Assembly (NCBI GenBank): GCA_034112085.1
Contig: JAWUWD010000038.1
Coordinates: forward strand, 1-64,000
Length of the DNA stretch: 64,000 nucleotides
Direction of reading: 5' to 3'
DNA from: JAWUWD01 sp034112085
GTDB lineage: Bacteria; Bacteroidota; Bacteroidia; Cytophagales; Cyclobacteriaceae
Shown: positions 42,452-50,751 of the stretch, piece by piece
Layout of the letters: each line of letters begins with the position of its first letter
How positions within the stretch are numbered: position 1 is the stretch's first letter
Made by a program: the position numbers and the translations under genes
The notes under the pieces: generated by a model
Told to the model about the DNA's origin: nothing
The model's input: the letters and a program-made list of their open reading frames with translations, nothing else
The model's database searches: none

Positions 42452-42567
42452 TTCAGTAATTATTTAACAAAACCCGTGTGAAGATCACGTCAGGAAATGA
42501 CTCGTTTTGATTTTATATTGAAAGCTATGACGGGTAAGTTTACGAAACAATTAAATCCCTAATCAAA

Positions 42568-42864
42568 GTGACTAAAGCTGAAGTAATAACTGAAATTTCT
42601 GATAAGACTGGCATTCCTAAGGAGGATGTGCAGGCAACAGTTGAGGCCTTTTTCAGTGTAGTAAAGACTTCCATGTCAGATGGAAATAATATCTACATAA
42701 GAGGATTTGGCAGCTTCATCAATAAGAAGCGCGCAAAAAAAATTGCTAGAAATATCTCTAAAAATACGGCAATTGTGATAGAAGAACATCATATTCCTAG
42801 CTTCAAGCCTTCGAAAGTATTTGTGGAGAAAATCAAATCAAGCAATAAGATTAAAATCAATTAA
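42568..42864 (+). CDS. HU family DNA-binding protein
   Basis: A 98-residue HU/IHF-type nucleoid protein starting at GTG 42568 with TKAEVITEISDKTGIPKEDV. The DNA-binding arm region contains IYIRGFGSFINKKRAKKIARN and the Pro-containing HHIPSFKPSK. It lies divergent from mutY. The first ATG-like starts do not fit, so GTG is used. Confidence 0.92.
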   Translation: MTKAEVITEISDKTGIPKEDVQATVEAFFSVVKTSMSDGNNIYIRGFGSFINKKRAKKIARNISKNTAIVIEEHHIPSFKPSKVFVEKIKSSNKIKIN

Positions 42865-42898
42865 TTACTTAAAAGTTAATTGATTGATTCAAAAGAAT

Positions 42899-42906
42899 TA
42901 ACTTTG
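42899..42906 (+). promoter_or_regulatory. Promoter -7 box of the TPR gene
   Basis: TAACTTTG ends four bases before the ATG at 42911. Initiation would fall near the start codon, so the transcript could be leaderless. The upstream TTG is only 16 bases away, so the fit is partial. Confidence 0.4.
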
Positions 42907-42910
42907 TGGC

Positions 42911-43744
42911 ATGTTGCAAAAAAGAATATTATTAGCGGTGAGTGCATTAGCGCTCACTTTTCTTTTGTTTATACTTCCAAAAGTAGTCGTTGACAACGAT
43001 GAGAACTCAATTTTATCTGATGATGTAGCATATGTAGATGATCTCGAAGATGAATCAGCAGACACCTTCAATCATGGAGTTGAAATGAATGAAAATTTGC
43101 TCAGTCAAATTTCTGATTTACGAGAATCTCTAGGTGATGGTGAAATAAACAAAAATTCTATTACCTTTGCAGATTCATTAGTGCTTTTATTCAGAGAAGG
43201 TGGCAAATTAGATAGTGCGGCCAAATACTTAGAATGGAAAGCTATTAATTTTCCAAACGAGGGAAATTTATTAAGTGCTGGCTTAGGATATTATGAAGCA
43301 TTTGGATTTGCGGTAGATCGTAAAAAGTTGAACTACTTAGGTGGAAAGACAAGAAACTATCTCAATCAAATTTTGACTGAAAATCCAAACCGATTGGATC
43401 TAAAAGCAAAAATAGCGATGACTTATGTATCATCATCTAATCCAATGCAAGGGATATTGATGCTACGAGAGGTAGTCGAAGTTGATTCAAATAACGTTGA
43501 AGCAATATTCAATCTTGGTTTGCTCTCAAGACAATCTAGTCAATTTGAGAAAGCTGTAGATCGATTTGAGAAATTGATTTCTATAGATGAATCAAATATT
43601 CAAGCGCGGTTCTTATTAGGGTTGAGTTATCTCGACATCAATGATAAGAATAACGCCAAAAAGCATTTTGAAATAATAAAGAATACAACAGATGATCCGG
43701 CTGTACTATCAACAGTAGAAGGTTATTTGAAAGAGATAAATTAA
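42911..43744 (+). CDS. Membrane-anchored TPR protein
   Basis: A 277-residue protein with an N-terminal membrane segment (about 8-26), an acidic stretch, and two to three tetratricopeptide repeats in the C-terminal part (about 155-270; NVEAIFNLGLLSRQSSQFEKA and NIQARFLLGLSYLDINDKNN). TPR helices mediate protein contacts. Located between HU and the 29-residue protein, a conserved neighbourhood before RNase E/G in this phylum. The exact role is unknown. Confidence 0.82.
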   Translation: MLQKRILLAVSALALTFLLFILPKVVVDNDENSILSDDVAYVDDLEDESADTFNHGVEMNENLLSQISDLRESLGDGEINKNSITFADSLVLLFREGGKLDSAAKYLEWKAINFPNEGNLLSAGLGYYEAFGFAVDRKKLNYLGGKTRNYLNQILTENPNRLDLKAKIAMTYVSSSNPMQGILMLREVVEVDSNNVEAIFNLGLLSRQSSQFEKAVDRFEKLISIDESNIQARFLLGLSYLDINDKNNAKKHFEIIKNTTDDPAVLSTVEGYLKEIN

Positions 43745-43790
43745 AACATTGTTTAACCATTCTCCTTTGGAGGATAAAAAGATTGAAACT

Positions 43791-43880
43791 ATGCCTTGCG
43801 GTAAAAAAAGAAAAAGACATAAGATCTCTACACATAAGAGAAAGAAAAGACTAAGAAAAAACAGACATAAGAAGAAGTAA
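43791..43880 (+). CDS. 29-residue basic AURKAIP1/COX24 (bS22/mS38-like) ribosomal protein
   Basis: A 29-residue ORF, MPCGKKRKRHKISTHKRKKR then LRKNRHKKK and TAA, below the size threshold of usual gene finding. It is almost entirely Lys/Arg/His. The pattern KKRKRHK-x5-KRKKRLRKNRHKK matches the COX24_C/AURKAIP1 domain, present in mycobacterial bS22 and in the mitochondrial mS38, which bind the small subunit near h44. It lies between the TPR gene and RNase E/G, followed by a terminator. A GGAGG lies 19 bases upstream of the ATG, too far for a normal Shine-Dalgarno. Confidence 0.82.
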   Translation: MPCGKKRKRHKISTHKRKKRLRKNRHKKK

Positions 43881-43903
43881 AATTCTGATTAGTCTAAAAG
43901 AAT

Positions 43904-43938
43904 AAGCTGCTAACTTTCGTTAGCGGCTTTTGTTCTTT
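43904..43938 (+). terminator. Intrinsic terminator after the 29-residue gene
   Basis: Arms AAGCTGCTAA (43904-43913) and TTAGCGGCTT (43920-43929) pair with one U-G wobble around a 6-base loop, followed by TTGTTCTTT. RNase E/G therefore probably has its own promoter. Confidence 0.65.
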
Positions 43939-44048
43939 GACCTTCATCGAACTTTTTGATGAAGATATTTTTCATGTATTTCATCCTATCACAGTCACTA
44001 AAGTGTCGTTGATAATGTGTACAGTTTTATAAACTAAAACCATACAAA

Positions 44049-45599
44049 ATGAGTAACGAATTAATTATCAATTCGACTCAAGAAGGATGTCGTATAGCCC
44101 TATTAAAAGATAAAAGCCTTGTCGAATTTCATCAAGATACTGATGAAGTACAATTCAATGTTGGTGATATATACCTTGGTACTGTAAGTAAAGTTATTCA
44201 GGGTCTTAATGCTGCATTTGTTGACATAGGTTACGAAAAAGATGCTTTTTTACACTACTTGGATTTAGGTCCAAGATTTAAAACACTACAAAAATTTACC
44301 AATGTAGCTAAAACCAGAAAAAATGGTGCTGGCAAAATTGATAAATTCAAACTAGAACCTGAATTACAAAAGCTTGGGAATGCCACAGAGGTACTTACCA
44401 AGAATCAGCAAGTGCTAGTACAAGTGGTAAAAGAGCCAATCTCTACAAAAGGGCCGCGACTATCTTGTGAGTTGTCCTTAGCAGGCAGATACCTAATATT
44501 GGTACCTTTCTCTAAGTCAGTAAATCTTTCCAAAAAAATAGCCAATAATGATGAGCGCAAAAGGCTGACTCGTCTTATTAACTCTATCAAGCCACAAGGG
44601 TTTGGTGTAATCATCCGCACTGTCGCTCAAGGCAAAGAAGTAGCTGAGCTTGACAATGACCTCCGAAATCTTGTTGAGACTTGGGAAAAAGGAATGGCTA
44701 AACTCAAAAACGCTAAACCTAAAGACAAGGTAATTGGTGAAATGAGTAAAGCTTCAGCACTCCTAAGAGATGTGTTGAACGAGTCTTTCGATAATATTCA
44801 CATTGATGAGAAAAAGATGTATGACGAAGTTCGTGCATTCACTAAATCAATTGCTCCGGAAAAGGAGAAAATCGTAAAGCTCTACAATGGGAAAGCCAAA
44901 ATATTTGAAAATTTTGGTGTAGAAAAGCAAATGAAATCTGCCTTTGGTCAGTCAGTGAGTCTTCGAGGAGGCGGTTACTTGATCATCGAACATACAGAGG
45001 CACTCCATGTAGTGGATGTCAATAGTGGTAATAAATCCAATAAGGAAGAAAATCAAGAAACTACTGCGCTTTCGGTAAATCTTGAATCTGCCAGAGAAGT
45101 TGCACGTCAACTTAGATTGCGTGATATGGGAGGTATAATCGTAATCGATTTTATCGATATGCGAAGTGCCGAAAACAAAAAGTTGGTTTACAATAAAATG
45201 AAGGATGAGATGGCCCCTGACCGCTCAAAATTCACTGTATTACCACTTTCTAAGTTTGGGTTGATGCAAATCACCCGCCAGCGAGTGCGTCCAGAGATGA
45301 ATATCACTACCCGTGAGGTTTGTCCTTCATGTAATGGTACCGGAAAGATCACTGCTTCGATCACTGTATCGGATGAGATAGAGAGTCACTTGGACTTCTT
45401 GATGAAGAAGCAAAATTCGAGCGGTATCTCTATTGTACTACATCCTTTCTTATATGCATTCTTTACTAAAGGAATCTTTTCTAAAAGATTTGATTGGATG
45501 ATGAAGTATCACAAGTGGGTAAAACTAATTCAAGATAGTTCTCTGCCAATAACACAGTATAAGTTCTTAAATAAAGACGTAGAAGAGATTGAGTTATAA
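44049..45599 (+). CDS. rng: Ribonuclease E/G family protein
   Basis: A 516-residue endoribonuclease. An S1-like domain (about 37-130) starts VGDIYLGTVSKVIQGLNAAFVDIG; the catalytic domain has the Asp motifs LHVVDVNSGN and IIVIDFIDM (metal ligands), and the zinc-link CPSCNGTGK near 432-440. There is no long C-terminal scaffold tail as in RNase E of E. coli, so it is of RNase G length. It cleaves single-stranded RNA, rRNA precursors and mRNA. A strong terminator follows. Confidence 0.92.
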   Translation: MSNELIINSTQEGCRIALLKDKSLVEFHQDTDEVQFNVGDIYLGTVSKVIQGLNAAFVDIGYEKDAFLHYLDLGPRFKTLQKFTNVAKTRKNGAGKIDKFKLEPELQKLGNATEVLTKNQQVLVQVVKEPISTKGPRLSCELSLAGRYLILVPFSKSVNLSKKIANNDERKRLTRLINSIKPQGFGVIIRTVAQGKEVAELDNDLRNLVETWEKGMAKLKNAKPKDKVIGEMSKASALLRDVLNESFDNIHIDEKKMYDEVRAFTKSIAPEKEKIVKLYNGKAKIFENFGVEKQMKSAFGQSVSLRGGGYLIIEHTEALHVVDVNSGNKSNKEENQETTALSVNLESAREVARQLRLRDMGGIIVIDFIDMRSAENKKLVYNKMKDEMAPDRSKFTVLPLSKFGLMQITRQRVRPEMNITTREVCPSCNGTGKITASITVSDEIESHLDFLMKKQNSSGISIVLHPFLYAFFTKGIFSKRFDWMMKYHKWVKLIQDSSLPITQYKFLNKDVEEIEL

Positions 45600-45612
45600 T
45601 AATTAACTCAAT

Positions 45613-45652
45613 TAGAAAAAACCTCAGCAACTTATTGCTGAGGTTTTTTCTA
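45613..45652 (+). terminator. Strong intrinsic terminator after RNase E/G
   Basis: A perfect 18-bp stem: TAGAAAAAACCTCAGCAA (45613-45630), loop CTTA, right arm 45635-45652 with a T-run. It works in both directions. Confidence 0.92.
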
Positions 45653-45683
45653 TGTTAAAGTTTAGTAGAACACTACAACTTCC

Positions 45684-45704
45684 ATTGTAACATATAAAGT
45701 GTTA
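45684..45704. promoter_or_regulatory. Candidate Rrf2 operator upstream of the regulator
   Basis: ATTGTAACAT (45684-45693) begins an imperfect inverted repeat, TAACA-N7-TGTTA (45688-45704), ten bases before the GTG start of the Rrf2 gene. The same ATTGTAACAT occurs before the AhpD-like gene at 46215-46224. Confidence 0.4.
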
Positions 45705-45714
45705 TTTTGCAGAT

Positions 45715-46152
45715 GTGCAAGCAAACTCCAATTTTACAAAATCCATTCATCTGTGCATCTATCTCAATCTCAAAGAAAGATTAGTTCCTTCCTCAGAGTT
45801 TGCTGAAAGTCTTCAAACTAATCCAGTCGTAGTGAGAAGACTTATCGCTCTATTAAAAAAACACCAAATAATAGGCAGTACAGCAGGTGCTCGTGGTGGA
45901 TTCTTTTTAGAAAGGTCTGCAGAAAAAATCACCCTCTGGGAAATCTATCTAGCTGTTAGAGAAAAATCATTCTTCAATCGCCCGAAAGTGAACCCCGCTT
46001 GTGTGGTTAGTAGTAATCTTGCCGTCTTGGTACATGATACCTTTTCAGAAGCAGAACTCTCTATGAAGCAGGTTCTTGAGAAATCTACAATCTCGGGACT
46101 GACTAAAGACCTACAAGATATTTTGGAAATAAGCAACCCTCATAAGCTTTAA
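45715..46152 (+). CDS. Rrf2 family transcription regulator
   Basis: A 145-residue protein starting at GTG 45715. The winged HTH has SIHLCIYLNLKERLVPSSEFAESL and NPVVVRRLIALLKK, then GARGGFFLER. The canonical three-cysteine Fe-S ligands are absent: only a single Cys lies in the region after the HTH (NPACVV). It thus resembles the YwnA/Rrf2 subgroup that does not bind a cluster. The next gene, 98 bases downstream, encodes an AhpD-like protein, a likely target. Confidence 0.8.
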   Translation: MQANSNFTKSIHLCIYLNLKERLVPSSEFAESLQTNPVVVRRLIALLKKHQIIGSTAGARGGFFLERSAEKITLWEIYLAVREKSFFNRPKVNPACVVSSNLAVLVHDTFSEAELSMKQVLEKSTISGLTKDLQDILEISNPHKL

Positions 46153-46214
46153 ATAAGGCTTTTAAAAATAAAATAACTTATTTAAAACTATTAAAGTTAC
46201 TTATCAGTTTAATA

Positions 46215-46236
46215 ATTGTAACATTAATTATTACAT
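46215..46236. promoter_or_regulatory. Candidate Rrf2 operator upstream of the AhpD-like gene
   Basis: ATTGTAACAT (46215-46224) is followed by an inverted partner, TGTAA-N9-TTACA overall. It lies 15 bases before the ATG at 46251 and matches the site before the Rrf2 gene at ten consecutive bases. Confidence 0.4.
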
Positions 46237-46250
46237 TTAAAAAACTAACA

Positions 46251-46805
46251 ATGAATAACTTAAAAGTATTATCAAGAGAAGAAGTAGCAGTAGGAACACA
46301 AGGTGTTTATGACGCACTTGAAAGTAAAGTAGGAATGGTGCCTAATCTATACGCGGCAACTGCCAATTCTAGCAAAGCGCTTAATGCCTTGCTAACTTTA
46401 GGAGAAAATCTTAGTGGAGGTGAGTTTTCAGGCAAAGAAACTGAAGCCATAGCCCTTTCTGCAGGCGAAGCAAATAGCTGTGGATATTGTCTTTCTGCAC
46501 ATACGGCAATTGGTAAAATGAACGGGTTCAGTGAAGAAGAAACACTTCAATTAAGAACTGGGGAAATAGAAGACAAAAAATTGAACTCCCTATCCAAATT
46601 GGTAAGAAACATAGTCATCACAAGAGGAAAGCCCGCTCAAATTATTATCGATAAATTTTTCAATTTAGGCTATTCCAAAGCAGCACTAACTGAAGTTATT
46701 GGTCATGTCGCTTTGAATACATTCACCAACTACATTAACCACATTGCTAACACTCCGATTGATTTCCCACTAGCTCCTGAGTTAGAAGAAGTAACATTAG
46801 CATAA
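46251..46805 (+). CDS. Carboxymuconolactone-decarboxylase/AhpD-like protein
   Basis: A 184-residue protein of the CMD/AhpD fold. The redox motif is SCGYCLSAHTAIG (about 82-94), with the CxxC plus His arrangement of AhpD peroxidase/disulfide reductase. EALNALLTLGENL and a later TNYINHIANTPIDFP are also typical. It probably reduces peroxides or disulfides, although the electron donor is unknown. The adjacent Rrf2 regulator is likely its repressor. Confidence 0.85.
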   Translation: MNNLKVLSREEVAVGTQGVYDALESKVGMVPNLYAATANSSKALNALLTLGENLSGGEFSGKETEAIALSAGEANSCGYCLSAHTAIGKMNGFSEEETLQLRTGEIEDKKLNSLSKLVRNIVITRGKPAQIIIDKFFNLGYSKAALTEVIGHVALNTFTNYINHIANTPIDFPLAPELEEVTLA

Positions 46806-46848
46806 TCAGTTTATGTTTGCCCATTCTTGTGCGTTTTCAATTAGATAT

Positions 46849-46882
46849 AAAATATCTCTGCATCTGTTGCAGAGATATTTTT
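46849..46882 (+). terminator. Intrinsic terminator after the AhpD-like gene
   Basis: The arms AAAATATCTCTGCA (46849-46862) and TGCAGAGATATTTT (46868-46881) form a perfect 14-bp stem around the loop TCTGT, followed by a T. Confidence 0.85.
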
Positions 46883-47051
46883 ATTTATCAACGGGTACCT
46901 TTCCCTATTAATGTCTTTTCAATAGTTACTATTTTATCATTGGGCTGTAATTGGTTAGCGTAAAGATGTTTGGCAGAGATTAAAAGATGGAAGTTACTAT
47001 CCAAAAGTTGCCATATTTTGAGTTACTTACCATTAGATAAATTAAGTAACT

Positions 47052-48929
47052 ATGCGATTTCTAAAAAACATACTATTCCTAGCGCTGACAGTGTTCATTC
47101 TTTCTCAATGTCAACCACCACAAAAAGAACAAGCCCTTACTATGAAAGCCAATGATGTCCACTCTTTTGCCAAACCTCAAGAAGCAGTAGTTACCCATTT
47201 AGAGTGGGATGCCGATGTGAATTTTGAAACAAAAATTATTACCGCAAAGGCGAGTCTTACAATCAAGAAATCAGATGATGCAGAGAAAATTATATTAGAT
47301 ATTAAAGACCTACAGATCGATCGTGTCACTTTGGGGACTGAAGAGGATAAAGTAGATTTTCAAATTGGCGATGAAAAAGCACATATGGGTAGGCCTCTCA
47401 CCATTCGCTTAGAAAAAAACACTGAGTTGGTGAATATCTATTATAAGACTAGCCCTACTGCAGAAGCAGTTCAGTGGCTATCACCAGTACAAACAGCAGG
47501 GAAAACATCACCTTTCTTATTTACGCAATCACAAGCAATACTTGCGAGAAGCTGGGTGCCCATACAAGATTCTCCAGGCATAAGATTCACTTACAATGCC
47601 ACTGTCCAAGTTCCCCAAGGACTACTAGCACTAATGAGTGCGGAAAATCCAAAAGAAAAATCTATTGATGGTAAATACTCCTTTACTATGAAGCAGCCCA
47701 TACCCGCGTACCTTCTCGCTTTGGCAGTAGGTGATGTAACTTACCAGAGCATCAGTAATAGATCAGGAGTATATGCTGAGCCTTCAGTAATCGAAAAAGC
47801 AGCTTATGAATTCGGAGAGCTTGAGAGCATGATCCAAGCAGCAGAGTCTCTTTACGGAAAGTATCAATGGGAAGTTTATGATATTATTGTATTGCCTCCA
47901 AGTTTTCCATTTGGCGGAATGGAAAATCCAAGATTGACTTTTGCTACTCCAACCATATTGGCTGGTGACCGATCCCTAACTTCTTTAGTTGCTCATGAAC
48001 TGGCACATTCGTGGTCAGGAAATCTTGTAACCAATGCCACTTGGAATGACTTTTGGCTCAATGAAGGCTTTACCGTCTATTTTGAGCAGCGTATCATGGA
48101 GGTTTTATATGGAAGAGAATATTCAGAGATGCTTGCAGCGCTGTCTATGCAAGATCTCGAAGAAGAAGTTGCACAGATGATGGCTGATGGACATAGTGCC
48201 GATACCCATCTCAAATTGGAATTGACTGATAGAAATCCAGATGATGGAATGAACTCCATCGCCTATGACAAAGGATATCTATTCCTTAGATCATTAGAGG
48301 AGAAAGTTGGACGAGAAGTATTTGATGGGTTTCTAAAAGAGTACTTTTCAGTTAATGCGTTTAAGGTCATGACTACAGAAGTATTTATCGAATACCTAAA
48401 TACCAACCTGTTTGAAAAAAATGGTATCGAAATAGATGAATCAATCTATCAAGCATGGATCTACGGAGAAGGATTGCCAGTAAACAAACCTCAACCGACA
48501 TCTGATAAATTTGCTAAAGTTTCAGAAGCGATGGATTTGTTCTTATCTGGCACCACAGCTTCAGAGTTGCCAACAGCAGACTGGAGTTCGCACGAATGGC
48601 TTCATTTCGTTCGTTCGATACCACAAGAAACCTCACTAGAACAGATGGCTGCACTCGATCAAGAATATGGGTTTTCAAGTACCGGTAATTCTGAGGTGCT
48701 GACTGCATGGCTTGTGCAAGCTATTGACCATCAATATGAAGTTGCTTATGTCAACCTTGAATACTTTCTGGTTAATGCAGGAAGGCGTAAGTTTCTTACT
48801 CCACTTTACGGAGCTATGATCAAAACAGAAGCAGGAACGGCAATGGCTAACTCTATTTATGAGAAAGCAAGGCCAAATTATCACTTTGTTTCTACAAGTA
48901 CTATAGACGAAATGCTGGATTGGAAATGA
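47052..48929 (+). CDS. M1 family aminopeptidase (leukotriene A4 hydrolase-like)
   Basis: A 625-residue zinc peptidase. A lipoprotein-like signal (ends ILSQCQ) suggests an outer or periplasmic location. Substrate-binding GGMENPRLTFATPTI precedes the zinc motif HELAHSW (about 315-321) and the distal Glu in NEGFTVYFE (about 337). The C-terminal helical domain (about 460-620) matches the leukotriene A4 hydrolase type. It releases N-terminal amino acids from peptides. The DUF1572 pseudogene starts ten bases downstream. Confidence 0.92.
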   Translation: MRFLKNILFLALTVFILSQCQPPQKEQALTMKANDVHSFAKPQEAVVTHLEWDADVNFETKIITAKASLTIKKSDDAEKIILDIKDLQIDRVTLGTEEDKVDFQIGDEKAHMGRPLTIRLEKNTELVNIYYKTSPTAEAVQWLSPVQTAGKTSPFLFTQSQAILARSWVPIQDSPGIRFTYNATVQVPQGLLALMSAENPKEKSIDGKYSFTMKQPIPAYLLALAVGDVTYQSISNRSGVYAEPSVIEKAAYEFGELESMIQAAESLYGKYQWEVYDIIVLPPSFPFGGMENPRLTFATPTILAGDRSLTSLVAHELAHSWSGNLVTNATWNDFWLNEGFTVYFEQRIMEVLYGREYSEMLAALSMQDLEEEVAQMMADGHSADTHLKLELTDRNPDDGMNSIAYDKGYLFLRSLEEKVGREVFDGFLKEYFSVNAFKVMTTEVFIEYLNTNLFEKNGIEIDESIYQAWIYGEGLPVNKPQPTSDKFAKVSEAMDLFLSGTTASELPTADWSSHEWLHFVRSIPQETSLEQMAALDQEYGFSSTGNSEVLTAWLVQAIDHQYEVAYVNLEYFLVNAGRRKFLTPLYGAMIKTEAGTAMANSIYEKARPNYHFVSTSTIDEMLDWK

Positions 48930-48939
48930 TCTATAGGTT

Positions 48940-49494
48940 ATGAATGAAAACTATATGGATAGCATTAAAAAACAATTCACCTATTACAAAAAATTGGGCG
49001 ATCTTGCTTTTGCCCAATTATCTACAAATGATATTTTCATCCGTTCCAATAACGAAACGAATGACATAGCCACTCTTGTAAAGCATCTTCATGGGAACAT
49101 GCTATCTAGATAGATCAATCTTCTTACAGAAGATGGAGAAAAGACTTGGCGGAAGCGAGATGACGAATTTGTAAACGATATAGCAAACAAATCTGATATC
49201 CTTGTGCTCTGGGAGGCTGGATGGGAATGTTTTTTTAACACACTTGATATCATCAAACCAAGTGATCTAGATAAAATAATCTACATACGCAATCAAGGTC
49301 ATACTGTAATGGAGGCATACAATCGGCAATTAGAACATTACCCATACCACATAGGTCAAATCGTGCATATCGCTAAAGTTATTCGTGGTGATCAGTGGCA
49401 GAGCTTATCCATTCCGAAAGGTGAATCAACCACCTATAATCAAGAGAGATTCAGTAAAGAGAAAACACGGAAACACTTCACAGATGATTTGTGA
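48940..49494 (+). pseudogene. DUF1572 (DinB-like) gene interrupted by one amber codon
   Basis: A continuous frame of 185 codons runs from ATG 48940 to TGA 49492-49494, broken only by TAG at 49111-49113 (codon 58). It reads MNENYMDSIKKQFTYYKKL... to LHGNMLSR, then the stop, then INLLTEDGEKTWRKRDDEF... to RKHFTDDL. The family has Trp at this place (MLSRW), and TGG to TAG is a single change. Everything else, including LEHYPYHIGQIVHIAKVI with its histidines, is intact. This is a recent nonsense mutation, a sequencing error or a read-through case. Confidence 0.85.
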
Positions 49495-49535
49495 TATTCA
49501 CAGATGAATGTAATATAATCTCTAAAGGCTTTTTG

Positions 49536-49543
49536 TACTTTTG
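49536..49543 (+). promoter_or_regulatory. Promoter -7 box of purM
   Basis: TACTTTTG matches TAnnTTTG and ends on the G of the GTG at 49543, so that GTG cannot be the start codon. Initiation near 49549 leaves a 21-base leader to ATG 49570. No TTTG at the ideal upstream spacing. Confidence 0.5.
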
Positions 49544-49569
49544 TGGGACTTATCAAAAATCTCTTCACG

Positions 49570-50733
49570 ATGAACGAAAGATATATGCAACGAGGCGTAT
49601 CAGCCTCTAAAGAAGATGTCCACAATGCCATCAAAAACATAGATAAGGGATTATACCCTACTGCTTTCTGCAAAGTGGTAGAAGACTTTATAGGTGGTGA
49701 TCCAACATATTGTAACATCATGCATGCTGACGGAGCAGGAACTAAATCATCATTAGCTTATCTGTATTGGAAAGAAACAGGGGATCTATCTGTATGGAAA
49801 GGCATAGCACAAGATGCTGTCATCATGAATACAGATGACTTGTTGTGTATCGGGGCTGTAGATAATATTCTACTATCCTCTACTATTGGGAGAAATAAGA
49901 ACTTGATACCAGGTGAAGTTCTTTCAGCTTTGATCAATGGCACTGAAGAAGTACTGCAAATGCTCCGTGACAATGGCGTTAATATTATCAGCACTGGGGG
50001 AGAAACTGCTGACTTAGGAGACCTTGTTCGGACAATAGTTGTAGATAGTACAGTGACTGCTCGTATGAAAAGAGCAGATGTCATCACCAATAAAAAAATT
50101 CAAGATGGGGATGTAATCGTGGGTCTTGCCTCATATGGACAAGCTACCTATGAAGATGAGTACAATGGAGGAATGGGGAGCAATGGACTTACGTCTGCTA
50201 GACATGACGTCTTTCATAAGTCATACGCAAGTAAATACCCAGAGTCATTTGATCCGAAAGTCCCAGAAGATCTGATATACAGCGGTGGCTACAAATTTAC
50301 TGATCTAGTAGAAGGTTCGCCTATCAATGCAGGCAAATTGGTGCTTTCACCGACAAGAACATATGCCCCTGTAATAGCCGAAGCTCTCAAACAATATAGA
50401 AATCAAATACACGGTATGGTCCATTGCAGTGGTGGTGCACAAACTAAAGTGTTACACTTCGTAGAAGGATTGCATATCATCAAGGACAACTTGTTTGACA
50501 TTCCACCATTATTCAGAATGATCCAGGAGGAGAGTGGAACAGACTGGCAAGAAATGTACAAAGTCTTCAATATGGGGCACCGTATGGAGTTATACCTTCC
50601 AGAAAACATTGCTCAAGACATTATTGAAATATCTAAGAGTTTTGGAATTCCTGCACAAGTAATTGGTCGTGTAGAAAAAGCAGAAACCAAAAAAGTGACA
50701 ATCAATAGTACATTCGGAAAGTTTGTATATTAG
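49570..50733 (+). CDS. purM: Phosphoribosylformylglycinamidine cyclo-ligase (AIR synthase)
   Basis: A 387-residue enzyme of purine synthesis that closes the imidazole ring of FGAM with ATP. It starts MNERYMQRGVSASKEDVHNA and has MHADGAGTKSSLAY (glycine-rich ATP site), MNTDDLLCIGA, STGGETADLGD and MVHCSGGAQTK. It is of the longer Bacteroidota form. Start choice: the frame is open from GTG 49543, but a promoter box ends on that codon and family members begin near MNERY. The ndpA-type gene converges on it, 18 bases after the stop. Confidence 0.93.
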   Translation: MNERYMQRGVSASKEDVHNAIKNIDKGLYPTAFCKVVEDFIGGDPTYCNIMHADGAGTKSSLAYLYWKETGDLSVWKGIAQDAVIMNTDDLLCIGAVDNILLSSTIGRNKNLIPGEVLSALINGTEEVLQMLRDNGVNIISTGGETADLGDLVRTIVVDSTVTARMKRADVITNKKIQDGDVIVGLASYGQATYEDEYNGGMGSNGLTSARHDVFHKSYASKYPESFDPKVPEDLIYSGGYKFTDLVEGSPINAGKLVLSPTRTYAPVIAEALKQYRNQIHGMVHCSGGAQTKVLHFVEGLHIIKDNLFDIPPLFRMIQEESGTDWQEMYKVFNMGHRMELYLPENIAQDIIEISKSFGIPAQVIGRVEKAETKKVTINSTFGKFVY

Positions 50734-50751
50734 AAATGAGTTTGACTTTGA

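Noticed and set aside
43768..43772. A Shine-Dalgarno GGAGG before the 29-residue gene
   Set aside because: It lies 19 bases from the ATG, beyond the normal range, and the phylum rarely uses such sites. Kept only as part of a palindrome worth checking.
49204..49494. A separate 96-residue gene starting inside the DUF1572 frame
   Set aside because: It is the downstream half of the broken DUF1572 gene, after the amber codon, and has no start signal of its own.
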